Source of the DNA: Sclerodactyla briareus
Taxonomy: Eukaryota; Echinodermata; Holothuroidea; Dendrochirotida; Sclerodactylidae
Direction: 5' to 3'
NCBI GenBank assembly: GCA_026419785.1
Contig: JAODTK010005309.1
Span: forward strand, 124,001-188,000
Length of the DNA stretch: 64,000 nucleotides
Positions 13,401 through 25,400 of this stretch are shown here, in pieces. Made by a program: the position numbers and the translations under genes. The notes below the pieces were generated by a model. That model saw only the letters and a program-made list of their open reading frames with translations, had not been told where the DNA came from and did no database searches. Each line of letters begins with the position of its first letter. Position 1 is the first letter of the stretch.

Positions 13401-16400
13401 CCACCAACACCCAATACCCCTCTTAAACTCATGGGTAGCCCCATATCTCTTGAGGGTGTTATCAGTTAGATATGCCAGATTAACTCCCTGTTATGAAGAC
13501 ACCCAGTACTGGCTGTAGTGATAATAGAAGTGGTTGTTGTTGGTCTATGATAAGGTCCTCTTAGGAACAGGACCTAATGGTTCTGTATACCCACCCACAC
13601 CCAATACCCACTCTCACCTTATGGTGTAGACCCAGATCTCTTGAGGGTGTATCAGTAGATATGCCAGATTACACTCCCTGTTATAGGAGGGACACCCAGA
13701 GTACTGGCTTGTTGTAGTGATAATAGAGTGTGTTGGGTGATTTTACTCTAGCAGGGGATCTAATGTGTCCTGTATAAAAACCACCCACCACCCTTTTGTC
13801 CCGCTCTCACCTTCATTGGTATAGACCCAGCCCATCTCCTGCGGGTTTATCAGAGATAGAGATACAACTCCCTGTTATAGGGAGACCGCCAGGACTCGCT
13901 GTGGTCATTGTAGTTGTGAGAGGGGATGGCGGTTGGGAGCACTGTTGACAAGTTCCTACGGTCTCTCATGGATACAATCGGACGCTGCAATAAACAGCGA
14001 TTCATACGTGTGGATACCGCATAACAAGCGTGAATCCAGTGATACAATACCAGTCATCTGTTTTTAGTTGTCCTCTCTGTACAATGATGAATAACTCGGC
14101 ATTCTGCAAGGGGAGGCTAAATTGTGAGAGTTTGTAATAACAATTGTGGCATCCATTTTGAGCATTTGAATGCCAGATGTATCTCGCTTGGGGCTTCCCA
14201 GCACTGCAATTTTCAGATACGATCCATTCTTGGAGTCGTAATTTTCTGTTAGGATTTTTGGTAGGAGATGCAGTAGATCAAAAAGTAAGTAAGGGAGAGT
14301 GTGCAAATGATGTCTTCAAAATTCAATCGTTCTTATGGCACTGAAAGGTATCTTATCGTCTTTCCCCTGCAGCAACCTTGATACTGTTCCTCCTATTTTC
14401 TTCAACGCATGACGGGCTGCAGTGCACTTTCACGTGAGTTTTACTCTGAATTCTCAACTTTAAACCCTGGGTCATGTTAAATACTATGAAGTAAGGTGGT
14501 GTTGCAATTTTATCTATTGAAGAGGGGCCCATGATGAGGGGGTGCTTCAACACCACAAATTATATCCCCTTCTGTCGCCTGAAACCGCTATGTTGACTGT
14601 AGTTGCCCACGACATTGAAAGGGTTAATAAGTAAGGAATAGTATTAGGATATACATGCAATCGCATTGGGTGCTTCCCAGCAAACCGCCAATTTTCAGAT
14701 ACGGAATCTTCATTCTTGGAGTCGTAAATTTTTTCTGTTAGGACTTTTGGTTAAGGAGATGCAAGCAGATCTAGTACAATGATGTTCTTTCAGAATTTAA
14801 TTGCTCCTTCAGTGCATTCTTATGCACTGAAAGGTATCCTTATCTTCTTCCTCCTCCATCATAGAACATTGATACTGTTCCTCCTATTTCTTTAACACAT
14901 GAAGGGCTGCGGTGCCACTTTCACAGGAGTTTTACTCTGATGCTCAACTTTGTAAACAAAAAAAAAAACCCCGGTCATGTAATTATACTGTGTAAGGTGT
15001 TGTTTTGCCATTTAGCTAATTGTAGAGGGGCCATGATAGAGGGTGGTGCTCCAACAACCAAAAATTATCCCCTTCTGCTGAAACCGCCATGTTGACTGTA
15101 GTCACCTACAACATTGCAAGCTTTTAGTACAATGGTCCTGTAAACCTAACTCCTGCTATTTTGGTGTCTTTCTAGTAATTTAGGAGACCCAAACCTCAGA
15201 AAGATTTCAGGCGATTCGAGTGTGAAAAGGAGAAATTCTCTATTGCACAAATGTGCCCTTTGACGTCCCAGAGTAACCGCTGACCTTGTGTAATCAAATC
15301 GTCCAAACATTTATTTCCACAAACCTAGTGGACAAAAGAACTAACATGGGATCAGATTGAAACTTACAATTTTGTTCACACGATATGGAAGGAATACTTT
15401 CGATAATCCCATTTACGAATATTAGCTAATTTTTTTCTGCTATAATGGTAGCAAAATATCAGCATTTTACGTGTATAGTCAATGGGCGACATTTGCACCG
15501 TTACTCTGGTGACGTCATCAATTATGGTGAAATTTCATTTGTGAAAATAAATACTCCACAAAGGAATATGCCAGCATCGCCAAATTTTTGATTTTGGGTT
15601 TGACGTGTCCTCTTTCAATCTGTGCTAGTTTCAAGACTATCTGTTGCATGACCATACAAAAGTAGGAATAGCATTAGGATATACACCAGAGTTCTTCCCA
15701 GGGCCAGTTGATGGCCAGCAGAACTGTCCTGGTGAGCCCCACCACCTCTTTTGCGGGAACACAGAACATTTTTGGACAAGTCCTCCAGCTGACTGAAGGT
15801 AGCAGGCCACCTACACCAGTTGTAAATTCAACGAGTATCTTGTCAAGAATAGTCCAATAGATATCTTTCAAAGGCCAGGTTAGGGTGTTCGCCTCCCATG
15901 TCAGGATCAATTATGACCTCTCATCTGAAAGGACAAATTTGGGAGTGGAAATGGTGTCAGTTTGAACAAATACTGGTCTGTATTTCCACATTTAATCAGG
16001 TCATTGCAATTCCAGCTCATTGGCAAAGATGAATCCCCCCACCGACACCCCAGTTGCAGGGTTCTGAACATGCGAGCTGAGGTCAAACCACTCGAGCTGT
16101 TCATGGTATGGTAGTTAGTTGGTGCCATGATGGTTAGCTTGAAAGTGTTTCAATAGTGGGTGGGCAGATCCTTGGCGAAGCCTTCTGCAGGGCTACCCAT
16201 GGAAGTGAGGTGTGCTCGTTTACTTTGCAAATCAATGAGGGGAGGTAATGAACAGACATGCCACCTTAGTCACCATCACCACTGTGGGAAAAAGCTGCTG
16301 GGGTTTTCAACCGTCCCCAACTGAAGAAGACACGTTCCACAAGCTCTGTAATAATATACATTTTGTGAGTCAGCAGTACATAGACTTTCTGAAAAATTCA

Positions 16401-19400
16401 GATTCCTACCTGGAATCTTCCCCAACAGCAAGTACCTACTTGTCTTTCCAGCAGATTGGGCCACCTGGATACTGGTCACCCTACTCCTGACGAGAGCATA
16501 GAATTGGACGGCCTGACCGATATTCCTATGGATCACTCCCTCCGCGTTGCTGTCCATGCTCTCATCAGCGATGAGACCCATCCAGTGAATAACTTCTGTG
16601 GACATCACAATGCTATAAGAATAAAACAATAGTACAAAGTCTTGTTTCAATGGATTCTATTGGAAATACTTGCCAGACAAAAGAGGACCTATCAAAGCCC
16701 GGCGCAGGTGAGACCTGAATACTGCCCTGATGCGCTGCCTACCCCTCCACCTGTAAATACCCCGAGTTGGTGGCACCGCCCAAGACATTGGGTAAAGCGT
16801 CGTCCTTTCACCTGGGAAACGGGTTTTTCTAACTCATACCCCCAAGACTTTACAAATGGAACCTGTTGCCTTTCTTGCTGGATGGCTGAGCACGAGGATT
16901 TGGAGCAGAGACCAACGGAGGGGTTAGGAGCAATTTTCAAGTGCCGTCTGCTTGTATATAGAATAAGACATGCCTCTTGTATCATAACTGCAGAGTGAAG
17001 GAGGTATTGGGAATGAAGATGAGATGACGTGGCAGATTGACAATTTCCTACTTCTCAACGTGAACATCCAAGAGGAAAGACGCCTAGCCCGATGATCACA
17101 ACAATGTGATTCCCATTCCATGCAATATATTGCAAGCATTCCGTTGGTTGCATTGCCGTGTCCCGACCGTAAGTGTCCGCAAGTCTTGCACTCCCTACTG
17201 TGAAGGCAGGCGTCACAACCACGTCCCCAGACGATTTTTGCTTTGTAACTTTGAGCAACTCAATTTCACATGTTCTACCATGGCTGATTTCAACCAGCAC
17301 TACCCACCCCCCCAATCGGAGCTTCCAAATCATCTTGGGTAATGAGTTTGTAAGTCAATGTGCCTCGAAATTCCTCAGCGAAAACTGTTGTGTATTGTTA
17401 GAATGTATGTACAGTCGAATGAAAAGCAGGCAGGTAGCAGGCAGGTAGTCAGGCATGTCGCTTCGCACCAAAACATCATCGGCTGTTTATATCTGTAATA
17501 TATATATATATTTATGTGCAAAGTTAAACAAAAACACCTCTGTGTCACTGCTCTCTCCACTGCTTGGATCTTGCGTATAGCGGTACAAGTTCAAATATGG
17601 TCTATTGAGGACTAACCATTCCATCTCTCTTCCATGATATCAAGGAGGACCACACTCCTTACGGTCCCATCCAGGGATGATGACAGGACCAGTGTAGACG
17701 TCTCAGGGTGGAGAAGAGGTTTGGTAATGCCGTGAATGACCTCTGAAAGTGTGAACCAGGAATCCAGTCAGACTCCAAACTTTGACTGAAAGTGAACAGG
17801 ATCTGAATTTTTACACGTTCCACTGAACTCTGGTAGTAAGCATATCCCCTATTACCACCTGTCAACCCAATACCCTCTCTGGCCTCCTCAATGTTCAATG
17901 CAATTTTTGGTCATGGATGAGTGATAAACATTTTTCCAAGTTGTTATGAGAAGGGCTTGTTGGAGGAATGGAGGACCATAGTAGGAATTGAACAGTGTTG
18001 TAGACTCAACTTCCACCAAAAAGTAAATTAACCTTCCCGAAAAATAAAAATTAACCTTCCAGACCAAAATAATTCACCTTTTCAAAAAATAAATTAAAAT
18101 TACCAAAAAACCAAAAAAAGTTTTAGCACAGACTTTGGGAATAGTCAAAGGTGAATTGACGTCTTGTGGGCGATCCCTGTCTCGTCGTTTACTAACATCA
18201 CGTAGTTGCATTGTGGTGCAGCTTGGTTTGAAGTTGCATTCAACTTTAATTTTAAGGAGAACTGGTGACAGCACATCCTGTGGCTGCATGCATGAAAAAA
18301 AAAAAATTAAAACTTCCTTTGCCCACCTGATAAATAATTCTGAGCTCAGTGAGGACTGCGCCACAGAAAAGTGGGTAGAGCTGGATTCCATCTTCTTTAA
18401 ATGTGTGTGTAAAGTGATAACACAAGTGGGTTTACAAATCGCTAATTTTGCCTGTTTTGTTGATCATTTGTTGCTACTGTTAAGTATCCAGTTTGTTCCA
18501 ACCATTGTAATATTAGAGGTGGGAAGACAGAAAACTGGTATTACAATAAGTACTTTACCTATGAACCAAGGTTCGTGGAAATGTGAATAAATGAAGATTG
18601 GCCATAAATTGCAAAGTGGACCAATTAGTTAGCCTTCAGGGACCCAATCGCTAACTTACAGGAGCTCAGGAGCAGAGGTGGACCACATCCAATCATATGC
18701 CTCAAAATCCAACAAAATTTCAAAGTCGCAGAAATTATGCAAATTAGACCACCATTGAATGAACCAACAATTCTCAAATGACCCCGGGCTAGCCAACAGC
18801 CAAACATCCACCGAGTATTGTGGTAAATCCAACATTTTTATGTCAAAATTCTAGGAAAACTAACGTTATAAACCATATCCACTAAAAGTTTCATGGGAAT
18901 CCAACAAACTTTTAGAAATTTTTACATTGAAAATTCAATAAATTCTTCCACCCATTACACTATTTGTCTGAAGCACATCACATAATCCTACGATTTGTTG
19001 GAATTCTGGCTAACAAGCTTTCAAACGATGAGATACATACAAAAGCTAATTACCCTGCAATTTAGTGACTTTGTTTCCCAAAATCCAATCAGATCATGTT
19101 CCCACAACCTCAGTACCATGACCATTTCATTCAAACAGGATTTACGGTTTCAGAGGAACCCCCTATGGACAAGCGTGTCAACACCACACAACATATGCCA
19201 CAAAGGGTGACTGCAAAGTTTTTTCTGAACTCAATTCAGGCAAAACAGTACACTCTGACAGAGTCTTGGGATGTTTAAAACGCAGTGGTGGAATGGTTGC
19301 ACGACCAGGCAACTTATCACCCCCCCCCTCTTCAGTATAGCTCAAGGCTTTAGGGCCGATGGTGGCCATGCAGAAATTAACCTTACAATCTATGAAGCCG

Positions 19401-22400
19401 AGTATGAGTACTTAGATTTCCTCGTAGAGTATTACCACAATCCTTGTGATACGAGAGGCTTTGTGGCCCTAAGAGAATGAGACCAGACACTTAACATGAG
19501 GCCACCTTGGTTGGACGACCAATATGCCCAGACGAATCATGTAGTGTTAATTTAATTTATTGATATGAACACTTGTGTGAAGTCATGGGTGTTTGGCATA
19601 ATTGCATCACAGGAGAAAGGTGAAAACATTACAATTTTCGCACCCATGAAATTTTACCATCATCGAACCATTGTGACCATACCACGTATATGCGACCAAT
19701 TCCATTGATGGGTAACATTTATTTACACTTTGAACTGGAGGCGTTATAGGTTGTTCTCTCTTCAGCTGTTTACTGTTAGATCCCAATGTCCGGAGCATAT
19801 TTCGGCACATATCATTGCTGCAACCCGCGGACGGTGACCTCACACAACAAGAACATGTTGGGGCTCTTCATATAGTGAAGTGGTCGTCAACTAATGACTA
19901 TCAGTTCGACGTCCGATGAGTAATTGTGTCACATGACCTGGCAGTCAATAGGTCTCCTCATTGTAAGTTATCGAAAAAAAAACATTAAACGAAAACATTA
20001 CACTAACAGATTGCGGCATCACGCCCATGGTGTCTTCAAGTGGCTGAGATAGAACAAGTCCTGCCCTTCAGTTGCCTTCACAGACAGATAAACACTTATG
20101 GAGTTCTCTTCTTCCCTATCCTCATCAGGACTTTTTTTAGGCGAATATACTTGCTGAGGCTGAGGATCGAACCTATTCAAGGCCCAGCAAGGATGCGGAG
20201 CTGGAACTGCACATATGTAAGATGCGAATCCGTCACCTGGTACAGGGAATAAGGCAATGTCTCGTTGGCGGTACCTAATGTGGGCGGGGAGTTACACACA
20301 AAGACGGCAACTCGCCCAATTGCATACCCCTCGTTTGTCCCTGCCCAAATCCCTTGGGCTGAGCGCTCAGCGAGGAAGGCAACATCCAAGTCTGGTGACC
20401 CGAAAGGGAATGGATATCGGGCCCCCGTTTTCTCACGGGTGGAAAGGCCGACGCTCTACCCAAACTGTGCCAAACCACTCGGTTAAATATGGGCCTAAAT
20501 AGACTGGATGAAAAACATGTTTGGTTTTGTTTCTTTGGTCCCAGGCTCTTTCAGCAACGTATAGAATAATAATTATAAAACAACATAAAGTTCATATTCA
20601 AGCCAAAAAGAGAAAGGAAGTGAAGCTTAAAAACCCTAAGGGGTGGTCGAGAGCACCACTCCTTGCTAACATGACAGCCCCCCAACAAACACAACAAGAC
20701 GAAAGGAATAAGTTAGATGGTATTGGCCCCTCCCCTCCCCCCCTCATTCCCCCACCCACCGCCACATTTGTGTTCTTTCTTTCTTCCTATGAGGGAAATT
20801 TTCAGGGACAGCTACTGACCTGTGGAAAAACTAAAACCTGTTATCTTGAAGAGAAACTTGCCGTCATATTGTGGCAGGATACTTTGTCTAGGTTTGAGCA
20901 GCCAGTAGAGGTGCTGTAACCTCTCGTTCAGCTCGAGCTTACGGACCAGGCACCACCAACGAGTCCAACTCCTCATGGTGTTACATGATAGGAGAGAGGT
21001 GTTGTAGTTTGCATTAATACAAAATCAAGGTCAAAATATCAACAGAGTACAGCTGACACAGCAAAGCTACATGAAAACAATACCATATTCATCCTAATAG
21101 GAGGTTACTCCCAAGATTGATAACCCACACTTAAGTATGCACGTTAATAAAACATTGATATGCGAAACTAGGGAATACACTTTTATAAAAATGATACAGG
21201 TATGTCCAAGATGCATTGTTTCCGACAACATGGATCAAGACATATCGCAAATACCTTCAGGCAGGCTACATCGGGGAGGTTTTTTTTTCCTTGATTCCTT
21301 AAAGCCATTGCTTGAAAAACACTTTTTCAAGATGAGACCTTCCAGGTAGGGCACGCATCACATGTACATGAATCCCACTTTGTTCATTCAATAATGGCCT
21401 AACTGGAAATCATGCCAAGCTTACAATGTCAGCAGAGCTGAAAAGCAAGCATCTGAAGTAAAAATATACATAATAACCTCACCCTATACATATTAAAAAA
21501 ATTATGTACAACATCAGGAACTTCTAGTCTATCCCAACAATGCACATCACCAGGACACTCTGATCCCACAATCCCCTTGCCGAAAGACGTTATTTCAATG
21601 TGTAAGGTTAGAAAAACATAGCATACATATAAAAAATATGTAAAACATGAGGACATTCATTCCACCTTGCACATCACCAGGACACAATCTATCCCACAGC
21701 CCTCTGCCGAAAAAAAATTGGGGGTTACAAGGGTGTAATTTTCAAGTGGTGAAAGGTTAAACCGGTGACTAATTATCCTTGAATTACCTACCAACATGAA
21801 ATGCTTGTCATTTCCGTTTCTGAATAGTTAATGAACTCTTTTTAGCAGGAAAACAAAAGGTTCAATTTGAGAGCGCCCTCACGTTTCATGATACGGTCTA
21901 TTGACAGAAGAAATGATACTTACTTCAGAAAGAGACCATAGTTTGCCATGGGCCTGAGTTTCCGGTCGCATATTCTGTCAGCTATTTTTTTAAATTCCGC
22001 AGACCTCTGCTTGGAAAAAGAAATAACTGGATGCAAAAATAGCATGCAATTTTTTCATGTTTCTATACTCCAATGTCTCTGTGGGGAGGGGGTAAACAAA
22101 ATGGAGTAGTACTGCCTACTCAAGGCTCCAGTCGCACCACAACGAATTGATACCCACGCACCAAAAATTGCTTAATTTTGATACAACAACCAATCACACA
22201 ACTTCCTGTATGCGAGTTCAACCAGCTCTTCCTTACCACCAAAAATGTGGCTTGGTCTTATAAGCTCCAGCATATTTTATGGACGACAAAAATCCTGAAA
22301 CTACCTGTTCTGTAATGCTCTAAGCAAAGTTGCATTTTCTCATCCACCTTCGCCTCTTTGCGAGACCTACTGTACCCAGCTTTTCACTGCCCTAACTGAT

Positions 22401-25400
22401 AGCAGAGACCCCCACGAGCCACTAAATCTGGCCACTCAAATGTGCTAGACTCCAACCAAGCTCACCATTCTGTCCCAATAACAGAGAATAGCAAATCTAC
22501 AGAGACAGAGAAATATTTCCAGACACCTTCCTCCTCAGTTGCCGTAATTTTTTTTTTTCTTTGGAAAACTGTCCTGCTCCCCTTTGCCTCTTGAGCTAGT
22601 TTTAATTAGGAGGTGGGAGGGGGGGGGGAGGATATTAGTTTTTATTCATTATTTAATATTTTAAAAACAAGCTTCCCCCCTTCTTCAATTTAGGTAATGA
22701 AATCTCTATAATGACAATGGCATGTCGAAATGTGCAAGGAAACTGACCTTCACACCTTGACCCCTCCAGTACTGAGCTCATCCCGGGCTGGATTGAACAC
22801 CATGACATTACGAGCTGAGTCAGTCTGGCCGTACATGTCTCCTCAAAGTCCTTGTTCAAGACCTGCAACGTAGATGATAGGAGAATACAACCGATGTTAG
22901 AGAAAAAAGGTGTTCTCAAATGTGTAAAGTCGCTCCTGTTGTTACAAAATCATTTATTGTGCGCTCCATAGCTGAATCATAATAACAAAACAAGAGATCA
23001 ATGGTTTTTCATCTCCTGTCTGCTTCAGAGAGTGCCTGGGGGGAATGATGCAAAGGCAGCCCTCGCCTTCACACATTAAAATGTTTGTGATTTTGCACCT
23101 TGATAACAGAAATGGAATTTTGTAGCTGTCAGTGTGACCCAGTTCGTGAGGCTGGAAATCGGTCGCCAGAGTGCTTGATTTGCTTACGATAACCAATATG
23201 GTACTCAAAGTCAACTCTTCTTATGACCATCTGGACTTGCCCTATCCATTGTGAAAGCATAGGAGTGTTTGAGCAGTTCATTACCTTTCTGTTCTGTGCT
23301 GGCAAGGTTCCTGGAATCATGGGAGGTGTCACTATCCCTCAAGACGTAGGCTTTCACTTGCCTTATGGGCAAGTGAAACAGTACCAACATCACACAAACC
23401 ACAGATTTAGGTCTCAACACACTAGACCACACAAAGGCTGTCACATCCCACATTCACACCAGCAGAAGCGTTCATCATCACTCGATACCACAAGCTTTTC
23501 ATCATCACACAAAGATACACAAGGCAGGAGTCAACAACACACTAGAACCACAAGGGGCGTGTCCAACATCACACAAGACTACATAGGCTGGTAAACACAC
23601 ACAAGAAACAAAGCTGGTCAACATATCCAAGACTACAGAGCTGTCACATCACACAAGACTACAGAGGCTGGTCAAAATCACACTAGACCACAGAGGCTGG
23701 TCATCATCACACAAGACCACAGAGGCAGGTCAACAACACACAAGACCAATGAAGGCTGGTGTCATCATCACACAAGACCACAGAGGTGGTAAAATAACAC
23801 AGGAACAATGGAAGCTGGTCATCATCACTCGAGACAAACAACGGTGTCATCATCACACAAGATACAAAAGGGGCCATTCATCACCATCAAGACAATGATA
23901 GGCTGGTCATCATCACACAAGACAACAAGGCTGGTCAACATCAAACAAGACTGACAGGGTGGTCAACAATCAACTAGACAACAGAGGGCTGGTATCATCA
24001 CATAAGACCACAGCAGGAAGGTCAACAACACACAAGACAACGAAGTGGTCATTACTCACACCACGACCCCAGAGATGGTCAAACAGACACAAGAAAATGA
24101 AGGTGGTCATTCACCACTCGAGACAAACAACGGCTTGGCTCATCACACAAAAGCACAAAGGATGGCCAGCAGCACACGAGGACGATTGAAGGCTTGGTTA
24201 TTCATCCAACAAGACAAAAAAGGCTGGCCATCATCACACGAGAACAACAAAGGCTGTATCATATCACACAAGGACCACCAGGGCTGTCAACATACACAAG
24301 ACAATGAGGATGGTAATAATAACACAAGACAACAAAGCTGGTCAAAACACACAATAGACCACAGAGGCTGGTCATCATACACAAGGTAACCAAGGCTGGC
24401 CATCATCACACGAGATCAAAACCAAAGGCGGTCAAACTCACACTAGACCACAGAGTGGTATCATAACACAAGGTAAACAGGCTGGCCATCATCACACGAG
24501 ACAATGAAGGCGGGTCATATCAACAGGGACAACAAAGGCTAGTCATCATCACACAAGACCAAAGGCAGGCCAACACCACATATAGACCACAAAGGCTGGT
24601 CAAATCACACAAGAACCACAGAGGCAGGTAAAAACAACACACATAGACCACAAGGCTGGTTCAACCATCACACAAGGACCACGAAGGCTGGTCACATCAC
24701 ACAAGACCACAAGGCACGGTCAACAAACCACTAGGTTAGTTCACAAAAGGAGTGGTCAAACATCACACTAGACCACAAACGCTGGCAACATCACACAAGG
24801 GAACCACATGGGCTGGTCACATCACACAAGACCACAGAGGCAGGTCAAACACCACTAGAACACATAAGGCAGGTCAAAAATTCACAAAAGACTACAGAGG
24901 ATGGTCAACATCACACTAGACCACAGAGGTGGTATCATCACACAAAGACCACAGCAGGCAGGTCAACACCCACAAGACATGAAGGCGGGTCATCATCACA
25001 CAAGACAAAACAAAGGCTGGTCATCTATCAACAAGACCAAAAAGGCTGGGTTCAAACACCACACTAGACAACAAAGGCAGGTCCTCATCACACACGACCA
25101 CAGAGGCTGGTCGACACCACACAAGACCAGTGCAAGTCATGTCATCATCACACAAGAACAACACAGGCTGGTCACATCACACTGGCCACAGGTCTGGCCA
25201 TCATCACACAAGATAACAACGACGGCCATCATCAACACGAGACAATGAAGGCTGGTCATCATCACACAAGACAACAAAGGCTGGTCATCATCATCAAGGA
25301 CAACAAAGGCCTTGTCATCATACACAAGATAACAGAGGCAGGTCAACAACAACAACATTAGACCACAAGGCTGGTCAACATCACACACGACTACAGAGGC

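Noticed and set aside
16692-16985. Exon of the WD-repeat gene on the minus strand
   Set aside because: The region matches a SINE-like repeat also present at 20.4 kb in the opposite orientation.
17055-17333. 92-codon minus frame as an exon
   Set aside because: The flanking exons appear adjacent in the protein, leaving no room for it, and no splice pair was seen.
19271-19480. Acidic plus-strand ORF near 19.35 kb
   Set aside because: No splice sites, start context or family; probably chance.
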